NCBI GenBank assembly: GCA_009392285.1
Contig: VFGU01000012.1
Location: 100,045-164,044, forward strand
Direction: 5' to 3'
Length of the DNA: 64,000 nt
From: SAR202 cluster bacterium
GTDB lineage: Bacteria > Chloroflexota > Dehalococcoidia > Lucifugimonadales > Lucifugimonadaceae
Shown: positions 35,847 to 43,231 of the stretch, in pieces
How the letters are laid out: every line of letters starts with the position of its first letter
Position numbering within the stretch: position 1 is the stretch's first letter
Made by a program: the position numbers and the translations under genes
Notes under the pieces: model-generated
What the model was told of the DNA's origin: nothing
What the model saw: the letters and a program-made list of their open reading frames with translations, nothing else
The model's database searches: none

Positions 35847-36551
35847 ATGTCTAAATTTTTAAACAACAATATTGACCTTAGAGACAGCATTGTTGAGATG
35901 GTAGCAGTTTTTGGCTTAGTTTTTTTTGGCTTAGGTGCAGTTGCTCTAGGTAGTTTTTATTTTCTAGGTGGAATTGATTCAGGATTTAATATACTAAATA
36001 CTTTCATTATTGCTTTTGCTCATGGATTTTATATCTTTGTTGCTATTGCTAGCTTTTCTAGAATATCTGGAGCCCATATTAATCCTGCAGTGACAATTTC
36101 AATGTGGGTACATAAAAAAATTTCATCTAAAAAGGTATTATTTTATTTAGTTGCTCAATTTATAGGCGGAATTTTAGGCGGAATTGTTTGGGGTTTAATA
36201 TTTAATTCACCAGTAGGTGTCCATTCTTTATCTTCTGAATTATTTACAACATCTGTTATAGCAGGATTGTCATTAGAAATAATTTGCACTGCTTTTCTTA
36301 CAGCCGTAATTTTTTCTACAATAGATAATGAATCACATTTTATGACAGCATTAGCAATTGGTGTAACTGTATGTTTGGGTATAATTGCATCACTACCTTT
36401 TACAGGAGGAAGTTTGAATCCTGCTAGATCTTTAGGACCTGCAGTCGCTTTTGGAGAATACAAAGATATATGGATCTACTTTGTTGGCCCAATTATTGGA
36501 GCGATTATTGGATCGTTTATAGGAAATTTATTTAATCCAAATGAAAATTAA
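35847..36551 (+). CDS. Aquaporin / MIP-family channel
   Basis: 234 aa with six membrane helices and the two pore half-helices. NPA motifs are AHINPAVTISMW and SLNPARSLGPAVAFG. A compact length and Arg after the second NPA (NPARS) favour a water channel of the AqpZ type over a glycerol facilitator, though ammonia or other small solutes are possible. A GTCTCC/GGAGAC repeat and a GGGGG ribosome site precede the start. Its stop interlocks with the convergent lipoprotein stop (TTAA). Confidence 0.88.
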   Translation: MSKFLNNNIDLRDSIVEMVAVFGLVFFGLGAVALGSFYFLGGIDSGFNILNTFIIAFAHGFYIFVAIASFSRISGAHINPAVTISMWVHKKISSKKVLFYLVAQFIGGILGGIVWGLIFNSPVGVHSLSSELFTTSVIAGLSLEIICTAFLTAVIFSTIDNESHFMTALAIGVTVCLGIIASLPFTGGSLNPARSLGPAVAFGEYKDIWIYFVGPIIGAIIGSFIGNLFNPNEN

Positions 36552-37084
36552 TTAGATATTTCTTCTATTAAGTTCCAGCATATTTCCAAGGCTATTTCTT
36601 CAGTGCCCTCGCAAAGCATTACTACATTTCCATATATTGCATAATTTCCATATCTAGGAAAGGTTCCGCTTCTCCCTCCTCCACTACTTCCAGGCCCACC
36701 AATCTTTCTTCTATCTTTAATGCCTTCCTTCCATGATGAAGCCGAACTCTTTATTATTGCATCATTTCCTGTAACTTCTTTAGCAAAACTTTCTCCTAAA
36801 GAAACAGCATCTTCGTGAGATTTATAGATCCTAATTTCGTAAGTCTTCGATTCACTCTTAGTCTTGCCCCAAAACCCAAAAACAGCATCTGATGCTCCCG
36901 GTAGTTCTGAAACATCATAACTTCTATTATCTTTAAAACCTACTGAATAAAAATCTTCCATCGAAAATATTTTTTCTGAATTAGTTACAACATCTAGACT
37001 TTCAGAATTAGATTCACCTTCTGCGGATGAGCATGAAATTAAAATCAAAGTTATTATCAAAGTTGTAATATATATTCTTAACAT
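36548..37084 (-). CDS. Lipoprotein of a three-member glycine-rich family (member A)
   Basis: 178 aa, no known family. Signal peptide with lipobox LIS-C18. It shares a layout with the proteins at 47256 and 48352: an acidic Ser-rich linker, IFSMEDFYSVG, a YEIRIYKSHEDAVSLGESFAKE block, SWKEGIKDRR, a Gly-rich stretch (GGPGSSGGGRSG), and a final NYAIYGNVVMLCEG strand. Member A lacks the mid-protein cysteine pair of the other two. Probably a secreted or periplasmic surface protein. It is transcribed away from the tRNA-Arg gene; its stop interlocks with aquaporin. Confidence 0.75.
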   Translation of the reverse strand: MLRIYITTLIITLILISCSSAEGESNSESLDVVTNSEKIFSMEDFYSVGFKDNRSYDVSELPGASDAVFGFWGKTKSESKTYEIRIYKSHEDAVSLGESFAKEVTGNDAIIKSSASSWKEGIKDRRKIGGPGSSGGGRSGTFPRYGNYAIYGNVVMLCEGTEEIALEICWNLIEEISN

Positions 37085-37107
37085 AATTCAATTCTACAAA
37101 TTAAGAT
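37078..37107 (+). promoter_or_regulatory. Candidate promoter for tRNA-Arg
   Basis: TTAACA at 37078-37083, an 18-bp spacer, and TAAGAT at 37102-37107. The expected start near 37114 is 7 bp before the tRNA. It overlaps the first codons of the divergent lipoprotein gene. Confidence 0.5.
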
Positions 37108-37120
37108 TTTATGTTTCAAT

Positions 37121-37196
37121 GCGCTTGTAGCTCAAAGGATAGAGCGCAGCCCTGCGAAGGCTGAGGTTGGTGGTTCGATTCCACTCAAGCGCGCCA
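37121..37196 (+). tRNA. tRNA-Arg (anticodon GCG)
   Basis: Acceptor GCGCTTG / CAAGCGC, discriminator G, encoded CCA. D stem GCTC/GAGC, anticodon stem CAGCC/GGCTG, loop CTGCGAA with T33 conserved, T arm GGTGG-TTCGATT-CCACT. The anticodon GCG reads CGC and CGT. Most bacteria instead use ACG edited to inosine for this codon box. Confidence 0.9.
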
Positions 37197-37267
37197 CATT
37201 ATTTGCAAATAATCGAGTAAATATCTAGGGTTAACTCATATTATATAAATCGATCGGGAGGGAATTT

Positions 37268-37924
37268 ATGAATATAAGTACAAGAAAATTAACGAGTATC
37301 CTGATGATAGCTGGCCCTATTGGAGTGTTTACAATATGGGGGATTTTGACTGAAGCTATTGTTGGTTCAAATGATGTTGATGGAGTATCAAATGCAGGAT
37401 TATTTTTGCAAAATGCAAGTAGTGCTGGCAGTATTGCAGGATTTCTTGAACTATTTGGATTACTATTTTTTGGAGCTCAAATAATTGGTCTAGTTCTTTT
37501 TGCAAGACAACTTTCAGTAGAAGGATCTGCAGGTGCAGCGTTTGCTAATTTATCTGCAATTTTAGGGATAGTTCTATTGGCAATGATAACTTGGGGGACA
37601 GACTTAGGTCTTTCAGCATTAGCGCTTGGCGATAAGGGATTAACTGCTGAGGCAATGGCACTAGCTCAAGTGTCGCTTGGATCTGGAGCAACATTTGGCA
37701 TTATCTTTTCATTGGCTAATGGTCTAGTAACCATACCTATGATTGGTCAAGCATCTACAAGTATTAAAAAGTATCTAGGCTTTACTTTCGCCTTATTGAT
37801 GATATTACTTTTTATTACTGAACTCCTTGGTGTATCACTTGGTGAAATAGTAGAAATAATAATTTGGCTTGGCGCATCTCTTGTATTTGTTGCAGTAGGT
37901 GTACTGAACTATAGGGGCGACTAA
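37268..37924 (+). CDS. Multi-pass membrane protein, tandem paralogue 1
   Basis: 218 aa, no named family recognised (loosely resembles DUF4386-like proteins). About six hydrophobic segments: an N-terminal one (LTSILMIAGPIGVFTIWGIL), LFGLLFFGAQIIGLVLFARQL, LSAILGIVLLAMITWGTDLG, GATFGIIFSLANGLVTIPMIG, and two near the C-terminus. It is strongly Gly/Ala/Leu-rich with few charges. A strong GGGAGGG site precedes the ATG and a terminator follows. A paralogue with the same plan begins 170 bp downstream. Function unknown. Confidence 0.72.
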   Translation: MNISTRKLTSILMIAGPIGVFTIWGILTEAIVGSNDVDGVSNAGLFLQNASSAGSIAGFLELFGLLFFGAQIIGLVLFARQLSVEGSAGAAFANLSAILGIVLLAMITWGTDLGLSALALGDKGLTAEAMALAQVSLGSGATFGIIFSLANGLVTIPMIGQASTSIKKYLGFTFALLMILLFITELLGVSLGEIVEIIIWLGASLVFVAVGVLNYRGD

Positions 37925-37944
37925 AAAAATATAAATAAATTTTA

Positions 37945-37975
37945 GGGAGGCATTGTTTAATGCCTCCCTTTTTTT
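37945..37975 (+). terminator. Rho-independent terminator after membrane paralogue 1
   Basis: GGGAGGCATT-GTTT-AATGCCTCCC, a perfect 10-bp stem with a 4-nt loop, followed by seven T residues. Confidence 0.92.
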
Positions 37976-38094
37976 ATCAAAATATTTTAATAATGGAGTA
38001 AATTAGATAAGACCAAGATAGGTTTTAATTTGCAAATTAATTAATAATGCTTCATGGTTAATTAAAAGTTAATAAATTTATCGGGAGGAAATTT

Positions 38095-38739
38095 ATGAAT
38101 ATAAGTAATAAAACTCTATCTAGCTGGTTACTGATTTTGGGCGCTATTCTGACTTTAGTAATTTGGGTAGGATTAGAGCCAGTGATAGTTGGAGATTACA
38201 CTAGTCCACAAGAATTTTTGGGGATGATGGGCGAGGCAGGAGATGTAGGAGCATTATTGGGCTTATTAGGTGGGGTGTTTTTTCTTACTCAAATAGTAGG
38301 AACAGTAATGTTTGCACGCCAACTTGGTGAAGGAGACTCTGGAGCTGCATTCGGAAATATTGCAGCTATTCTCGGGATAGTGCTTGGTGCTGCTATTATG
38401 GGTTCAAATGACTTAGGTCTTTCAGCTCTTGCAGCTGGATCTGCAGGTGATGCGGCTAGTGCAATGGTGGGGGCTCAAGTGTCATATTACAGTGGAGCTT
38501 CTTTTGGAATGCTCTTTGGGCTTACATACCTTTGTTTAAGCTTACCTATGATTGCTCAAGCAAGTGATATGTTTCAAAAAGTATTGGGTTACTTACTAGG
38601 ATTACTAACTCTAGTAATGATTATCTCAACGTTAGCAGGTGTAGACTTAGGTACTAGCGTTATTGGGATAATAGTATGGCTTGGCTTGGTTCTTGTTTTA
38701 GTTTTAACTGGTGTCGCTAATTTAAGGTCATCAGAATAA
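38095..38739 (+). CDS. Multi-pass membrane protein, tandem paralogue 2
   Basis: 214 aa, same layout as paralogue 1: MNISNKTLSSWLLILGAILT, a VGDYTSPQEFLGMMGEAGDV loop, TQIVGTVMFARQL, IAAILGIVLGAAIMGSNDLG, GASFGMLFGLTYLCLSLPMI, and two C-terminal helices. FARQL, NDLGLSALA and the Pro-Met-Ile-x-Gln-Ala (PMIxQA) motif are shared. No catalytic motif is visible. Both copies retain a strong ribosome site and their own terminator, so each is probably expressed alone. Function unknown. Confidence 0.72.
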   Translation: MNISNKTLSSWLLILGAILTLVIWVGLEPVIVGDYTSPQEFLGMMGEAGDVGALLGLLGGVFFLTQIVGTVMFARQLGEGDSGAAFGNIAAILGIVLGAAIMGSNDLGLSALAAGSAGDAASAMVGAQVSYYSGASFGMLFGLTYLCLSLPMIAQASDMFQKVLGYLLGLLTLVMIISTLAGVDLGTSVIGIIVWLGLVLVLVLTGVANLRSSE

Positions 38740-38764
38740 GTTTATTAAAATTAACTTAGATTTT

Positions 38765-38799
38765 AGAAGGCATTCATTAGTGAATGCCTTCTTTTTTTG
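38765..38799 (+). terminator. Rho-independent terminator after membrane paralogue 2
   Basis: AGAAGGCATTCA-TTAG-TGAATGCCTTCT, a perfect 12-bp stem with a 4-nt loop and a T7 tail. It shares the GGCATT/AATGCC core with the first terminator. Confidence 0.92.
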
Positions 38800-38833
38800 T
38801 CAAAATATCTAAATAATGAAGTACAATTAGATT

Positions 38834-39625
38834 ATGGCTAAAATAGATTTAAATTTGCAGTTTTTATTTAACGAATATGAAATTCTAGACAGATATAAGA
38901 AGTCTCATGAATTAGGTTTTAAATTTGTTGAATTGCAACATCCATATTCTTTAGATTTAAATTTATTATCATCTTTAATTACTGACTTAGATATGCTTCA
39001 GGTCCTTATTAATATTGATGTAAATAATAATGAAACAGGCAAAATGAATCTGGCTATTGACCCTAGAGGAATAGATAAATTTAAATTAAGTGTTGATAAT
39101 TCTTTAATGTACTGTGCTGAGTTGGGTGTAAAGGTAATTAACTGTACCCCTGGCCCCTCGATTGATGATTTGGAAAGGTCAGTGCAATATCAAACTCTTA
39201 TAGAAAATCTTTCATATGCCGCACCTTTGTTTAAAGAATCTGGCACCAAGTTGCTTATTGAGCCAATAAATACTTTTGATCAGCCAGGCTTTTTTATATC
39301 AAATTCTACTGATGGTGCAAAAGTTGTCTCAGATGTTTCTGATGATAATTTTGGACTCCAATACGACGTTTATCATATGCAGTTAATGGAAGGCAATATC
39401 ATGAATAATATCAAGAAGCATATAGATATTATTGGTCACTTTCAAATCGCAGATGTTCCAGGAAGACTGGAGCCAGGAAAGGGAGAAATTGGTTATTCAA
39501 ATATATTTAATTTCATTGATGATTTGGGCTATGAAGGGTTTATTGGTGCTGAATACAAGCCTGAAAAAACTACCGAGGAAGGCTTGGAATGGATAAAACA
39601 ATATGCTGGATTGGAAATTGCTTAA
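38834..39625 (+). CDS. hyi: Hydroxypyruvate isomerase-like sugar isomerase
   Basis: 263 aa TIM-barrel enzyme of the xylose isomerase-like fold. Hyi-type signatures: LLIEPINTFDQPGFFISN (Glu metal ligand), LQYDVYHMQLMEGNI, GHFQIADVPGRLEPGKGEI and FIGAEYKPEK (Glu). Hyi interconverts hydroxypyruvate and tartronate semialdehyde in glyoxylate assimilation. Related 2-keto-tetronate isomerases look similar, so the exact substrate is not certain. The gene starts 1 bp after the second duplication unit and overlaps the next gene by 23 bp. Confidence 0.82.
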   Translation: MAKIDLNLQFLFNEYEILDRYKKSHELGFKFVELQHPYSLDLNLLSSLITDLDMLQVLINIDVNNNETGKMNLAIDPRGIDKFKLSVDNSLMYCAELGVKVINCTPGPSIDDLERSVQYQTLIENLSYAAPLFKESGTKLLIEPINTFDQPGFFISNSTDGAKVVSDVSDDNFGLQYDVYHMQLMEGNIMNNIKKHIDIIGHFQIADVPGRLEPGKGEIGYSNIFNFIDDLGYEGFIGAEYKPEKTTEEGLEWIKQYAGLEIA

Positions 39626-40784
39626 AAAATATTTATCCATATTAATTTTGGCAGCAATTTTATTTTCTTGCTCGGAAGATATTAAGTCTGAGCCTGAAAT
39701 ATACATTACTCCTCAACATGAGATTCCAAACTATGAAAACACAGAATGGATTAATTCTGACCCAATTTCTATTGGTGGCCAAGTGGGCGAAGGCAAGATT
39801 GTTTTGGTAGATTTTTGGACTTATACATGTGTTAATTGCATAAGAACCTTTCCTTTTATTAATGAGTGGAATAGTAAGTACAAGGATGATGGCTTAGTAA
39901 TAATTGGCGTTCACACTCCTGAGTTTGAGTTTGAGAAAAAAATCAAGAATATAAAAAAATCAGTTGAAGAAAATAATTTAGATTATCCAATAGTTCTAGA
40001 TAATGATTTTGACATTTGGAACGAGTTCAATAACAGATATTGGCCAGCAAAATATTTATTTAATTCTGAAGGCCAGGTTGTGTACGCTCATTTTGGAGAG
40101 GGTGGGTATATTGAAGCTGAAAAAGAAATCCGAAAACTTTTAGAAGAAAAAAATAAAGATCTATCAAATAAGGAATTAGGAAAGATTGAGAACCAAGAAA
40201 TAGACGAATCTGTTTTCGGTGGCTTTTATGCTGAAAATTCTGGAATGAATGATAAGAACGCAGATGGTGAGAGGCCATTTTATAGAATGACTAGAGAGTT
40301 ATATATGGGAAGTGAGAGAAATCTTTCTTACGGAGGTGTTTATTGTGGAAATATTGATTATTATGACAACATAGGAAGCCCCCATAACTATATTGATGAC
40401 TATGAATATTCTCATAATAAATTTTATTTAAGTGGAAATTGGAATAATGATTTTGAGAGTGTAATTTCTGGAAGTAATTCTCCTTCTGAAAACGAATATT
40501 TATCTTTTAAATTTAGATCTAAGAGTGTTAATGGTGTTTTCTCAAGCGACAATGAATCTAAACTTTTTGTTAAATTAGATGGAAAATTTTTGGAAGAGAA
40601 TGAAGCTGGTTTGGATATTAATTTTGATAACAAAGGAAGGAGTTATATAAATATTAACGAGCCCAAAATGTACTCCCTTCTAATTCTTCCAGAATATACC
40701 GAGAAAGTGATCACTTTACTTCCACAAGATAAAGGAATATCTGTTTTTGCTTTCACATTTGGTTCTTATGAGGAAGGATTTTAA
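39603..40784 (+). CDS. Thioredoxin-fold lipoprotein, DipZ/TlpA-like
   Basis: 393 aa. The signal peptide ends in ILFSCSE, so it is lipid-anchored outside the membrane. The thioredoxin domain (about residues 60-180) has VDFWTYTCVNCIRTFPFINE with a CVNC redox pair, then IIGVHTPEFEFEKK and WPAKYLFNSEG, as in the soluble domain of DipZ. The C-terminal half (FRSKSVNGVFSSDNESKLFV and similar) resembles the extra beta domain of DipZ-like proteins. It probably delivers reductant to exported or haem-assembly proteins. The start lies 23 bp inside hyi; the stop overlaps the next ATG. Confidence 0.8.
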   Translation: MLDWKLLKKYLSILILAAILFSCSEDIKSEPEIYITPQHEIPNYENTEWINSDPISIGGQVGEGKIVLVDFWTYTCVNCIRTFPFINEWNSKYKDDGLVIIGVHTPEFEFEKKIKNIKKSVEENNLDYPIVLDNDFDIWNEFNNRYWPAKYLFNSEGQVVYAHFGEGGYIEAEKEIRKLLEEKNKDLSNKELGKIENQEIDESVFGGFYAENSGMNDKNADGERPFYRMTRELYMGSERNLSYGGVYCGNIDYYDNIGSPHNYIDDYEYSHNKFYLSGNWNNDFESVISGSNSPSENEYLSFKFRSKSVNGVFSSDNESKLFVKLDGKFLEENEAGLDINFDNKGRSYININEPKMYSLLILPEYTEKVITLLPQDKGISVFAFTFGSYEEGF

Positions 40785-41587
40785 TGAAAATATATATATT
40801 ATTAATATCATTCGTTTCATTATTTTTATTCTCATGCTCAACCCATGAAAATGTACAGATTTTTATAGCGACAGAAGATCTTCAGTTAGGTACAAATAGG
40901 TTTTCTGTTGCTTTTGCAGATACTAATGGATTAGTAAATGAAGAGTCTCTAGAAGTTTCATTTAGCGGAGCAGGAGGGTACCCAAAATTTAAGAAAGAAC
41001 TAATATTTGTTCCCTTCCCAGACTATTACGATGCAGGATTAAATAACGGTTTATATACTGAAATAATTGAGTTTGAAAAAAGCGGAGAATGGAAAATCAG
41101 TTTGGGTGATGGAGATGCAAGTTTTTCTGTGAAAGAGATTTCTGAATCCCTAAGAGTAGGTGATAGAGCGCCGGCATCAAATAACCTAACTATTGATGAT
41201 ACATCTATCGAAAATCTTTCAACTGGGACTCCGCTAAATGATTCATTTTATAAGAACAAAGTTAGTGAACTTTTAAAAGTGAATGAGTTATTCATTGTAT
41301 CTTTCATGAGCCCAGCTTTTTGTATAGATCCTACTTGTGGACCTCAAATAGATACTCTCTATGAGTTAGGTGATAAATATAGATCTTTGCCGATAGTTCA
41401 TATTGAAACTTATTTGAATCCTGTTGAGTTGAAAAATGATTTTGATAAGAAAAAGATTAATCCAGTTATTAGAGAATGGGGCGTCGATGAAGGTCAGTGG
41501 TTATATGTAGTATCAAAATCAGGTATGATCATTGCTAAATTTCAAGGTTATGCTTCACTTGAACAGATCGAGGAATATATTAATTAG
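40784..41587 (+). CDS. Thioredoxin-like lipoprotein with CX4C motif
   Basis: 267 aa. Lipobox FLFSCST. An N-terminal beta-rich region (VSFSGAGGYPKFKKELIF) is followed by SLRVGDRAPASNNLTI, which opens a thioredoxin-like fold. The fold carries SFMSPAFCIDPTCGPQIDTL: two cysteines separated by four residues (CIDPTC) and a Gly-Pro, unlike the CxxC or CxxxC of thioredoxin and Sco. It overlaps the upstream thioredoxin lipoprotein by one base, so the two probably form an extracytoplasmic redox or copper-handling pair. Confidence 0.7.
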   Translation: MKIYILLISFVSLFLFSCSTHENVQIFIATEDLQLGTNRFSVAFADTNGLVNEESLEVSFSGAGGYPKFKKELIFVPFPDYYDAGLNNGLYTEIIEFEKSGEWKISLGDGDASFSVKEISESLRVGDRAPASNNLTIDDTSIENLSTGTPLNDSFYKNKVSELLKVNELFIVSFMSPAFCIDPTCGPQIDTLYELGDKYRSLPIVHIETYLNPVELKNDFDKKKINPVIREWGVDEGQWLYVVSKSGMIIAKFQGYASLEQIEEYIN

Positions 41588-41620
41588 TTAACTTGCTATA
41601 GTAATATTTTTAACAATAGT

Positions 41621-41626
41621 TATAAT
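41621..41626 (+). promoter_or_regulatory. Candidate -10 element for tRNA-Val
   Basis: A perfect TATAAT 17 bp before the tRNA-Val. No good -35 is seen at the usual distance, so support is limited to the hexamer and its position. Confidence 0.4.
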
Positions 41627-41643
41627 TAGAGTTTGCAAATTAA

Positions 41644-41719
41644 GGGCGATTAGCTCAGTTGGTAGAGCATCTCGTTTACACCGAGAGGGTCGGGGGTTCG
41701 AGTCCCTCATCGCCCACCA
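41644..41719 (+). tRNA. tRNA-Val (anticodon TAC)
   Basis: Acceptor GGGCGAT / ATCGCCC, discriminator A, encoded CCA. D stem GCTC/GAGC, anticodon stem TCTCG/CGAGA, loop TTTACAC, T arm CGGGG-GTTCGAG-TCCCT type. The anticodon is TAC. Its 3-prime end is 2 bp from the convergent last gene of the phosphonate cluster. Confidence 0.93.
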
Positions 41720-41721
41720 CT

Positions 41722-42159
41722 CTAATTAATCCCTTTCTTCAAATCTGAAGATGAAATCCCTTCAGTGTAGGGAACATCAATAACTTTTCCTCCCCATTCT
41801 GACATAGCCGATATGGCGTTTTGTCTAGATTCTTTTTGCACCCCTTGCTTCCAATCATCTCCGTGCAGAAAGTACTCAAACTTGTATTCTTTTAGATAGG
41901 GTACAAAATCAATACTTTCAACTGGAATAATTCCAGATACTGATCTTAATTCAGATAAAACTTTTGATCTTTCTTTAAATGATGACAGTGGCTCTCCTTT
42001 ATAACTTTTCATAGCATCGTCTGTCATTAATCCTACAATTACAGATCCATATTTTTTTGCCTCATGTAGTATATTTATATGTCCATGATGTATTGGGTCT
42101 GCGCACATGGTTACAAAAGCAAATGGCCTATTATTATTTTTTAAAAATTCATTTTTCAT
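41722..42159 (-). CDS. Cytidylyltransferase-like protein of the phosphonate cluster
   Basis: 145 aa nucleotidyltransferase of the HxGH superfamily. Motifs are FVTMCADPIHHGHINILHEA and GISSSDLKKG. YFLHGDDWKQGVQKESRQNA resembles the cytidylyltransferase domain found with PEP mutase in Fom1-type proteins, which activates 2-hydroxyethylphosphonate (HEP) with CTP. It is the last gene of the cluster (4-bp overlap with the ThDP subunit). With the alcohol dehydrogenase, the predicted step is HEP to CMP-HEP. A glycerol- or ethanolamine-phosphate cytidylyltransferase is the alternative. Confidence 0.75.
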   Translation of the reverse strand: MKNEFLKNNNRPFAFVTMCADPIHHGHINILHEAKKYGSVIVGLMTDDAMKSYKGEPLSSFKERSKVLSELRSVSGIIPVESIDFVPYLKEYKFEYFLHGDDWKQGVQKESRQNAISAMSEWGGKVIDVPYTEGISSSDLKKGIN

Positions 42160-42719
42160 AATATTTTGGATTTAAAATTATTTGTAATTTCATGTGGCAA
42201 GTGGCTAACTCTTGGAATGTTATGAGTGTCTTCAGTAGACACATGAATCCTATACATAGAAAGACTATTAGTTGAAATATTTATTACATCTAAATCTTCC
42301 TCTTTAAATTCAGGAAAATCTTTAACCATTTGGTATCCTGAAGCAGTCGCTATTCCGCAAATATCTATGGACTTGGATATCGAAGGCTGGTCTCCTGTTG
42401 ATTGATAAGAATAATTATCAAGTATAATATGAGTTAGATTTTTTGGAGCATAATATCCAGTACATGCAACAGAACCTAAATTCATTAATAAACTGCCATC
42501 GCCATCGAAAATTACCACATTCTTTTTAGGGTTAGAGATTGCTACTCCAGTGGCGAAAGAATTTGCAAGCCCCATAGAACCGATCATATAAAAATTACTA
42601 TTCTTGTCTTTGCATGAAAAGATTTCTCTAGATATCATCCCTGTAGTAGAAATCACAAGATCTTCATCTTTTAATTTGTTCATTATTAATTTTATGACTT
42701 CATTCCTAGTGATCATCAA
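42156..42719 (-). CDS. Phosphonopyruvate decarboxylase, C-terminal (ThDP-binding) subunit
   Basis: 187 aa. It has the thiamine diphosphate and Mg motif VIFDGDGSLLMNLGSVACTG, then YYAPKNLTHIILDN and YQSTGDQPS, matching the C-terminal half of phosphonopyruvate decarboxylase. MIGSMGLANSFATGVAIS is also typical. Usual bacterial Ppd is one chain of about 380 aa; here it is split into two genes overlapping by 4 bp, as in sulfopyruvate decarboxylase ComDE. Adjacency to PEP mutase makes phosphonopyruvate the likely substrate, giving phosphonoacetaldehyde. Confidence 0.85.
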   Translation of the reverse strand: MMITRNEVIKLIMNKLKDEDLVISTTGMISREIFSCKDKNSNFYMIGSMGLANSFATGVAISNPKKNVVIFDGDGSLLMNLGSVACTGYYAPKNLTHIILDNYSYQSTGDQPSISKSIDICGIATASGYQMVKDFPEFKEEDLDVINISTNSLSMYRIHVSTEDTHNIPRVSHLPHEITNNFKSKIL

Positions 42720-43231
42720 ACAATTACTCCTGATTTAAAAATTAGAGCTTTAGTATTTGGTGATTTGTCGTATGAATTTAGTTCAGAATTTAACTTTTCA
42801 CTTATCTTTTCAGGGTCTTCTTCAGAATTTTCAAATGTGCAAATAGGAATATCGAGCATTTTAAAATATTCTTCAGTTTTTTCTCCCATTATCCAATGTT
42901 CTGGAGCATCATTTGGCTTTCCTCCATATCCTCGCCATCCGATTATCAGCAACACCGGAATATTATAAAGAAGATTAAAAGATGTTAGAGGATTGATGAT
43001 GTTTCCAATCCCAGAATTCTGCATTAATACACAACAATTTTTATTTGATATAGAAATTCCTGATGCTATACCAAGTGCAGTATCTTCTCTATTTGCTCGG
43101 AAATAATTTATTTCAGAATCTCTATCAACTTTATTAAATAGTCCGCCGAAAGTTGAATCGGGCACCCCTGCTACATTATAAAATGAGTGATTTTTTAATG
43201 ATGTAATAAAGTTATCAGCACTAATACTCAA
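42716..43231 (-). CDS. Phosphonopyruvate decarboxylase, N-terminal (PYR) subunit
   Basis: 171 aa. Ppd-type features: VAGVPDSTFGGLF, ANREDTALGIASGISI (with the catalytic Glu region), VLMQNSGIGNIINPLTSF, and LLIIGWRGYGGKPNDAPEHW followed by MGEKT. This is the pyrimidine-binding half of the two-subunit decarboxylase. It overlaps the pepM fusion by 11 bp and the ThDP subunit by 4 bp, so stoichiometric coupled translation is likely. Confidence 0.86.
   Translation of the reverse strand: MSISADNFITSLKNHSFYNVAGVPDSTFGGLFNKVDRDSEINYFRANREDTALGIASGISISNKNCCVLMQNSGIGNIINPLTSFNLLYNIPVLLIIGWRGYGGKPNDAPEHWIMGEKTEEYFKMLDIPICTFENSEEDPEKISEKLNSELNSYDKSPNTKALIFKSGVIV

Larger units (their letters stand above)
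37253..38008 (+). repeat. Tandem duplication unit 1 (gene plus terminator plus downstream block)
   Basis: Unit 1 runs from ATCGGGAGG (RBS) through the membrane protein gene, its GGCATT-AATGCC hairpin, and a downstream TCAAAATATTTTAATAATGG block ending AATTAGAT. Unit 2 at 38080-38832 has the same order and near-identical ends, so gene, RBS, terminator and trailing sequence were duplicated together. The coding parts have diverged more than the edges. Confidence 0.7.
38080..38832 (+). repeat. Tandem duplication unit 2
   Basis: Copy of unit 1: ATCGGGAGG RBS, membrane protein gene, GGCATT-AATGCC terminator, then TCAAAATATCTAAATAATGA ending in ATTAGAT directly before the hydroxypyruvate isomerase ATG at 38834. 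The trailing block thus became the upstream region of the next gene. Confidence 0.7.
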
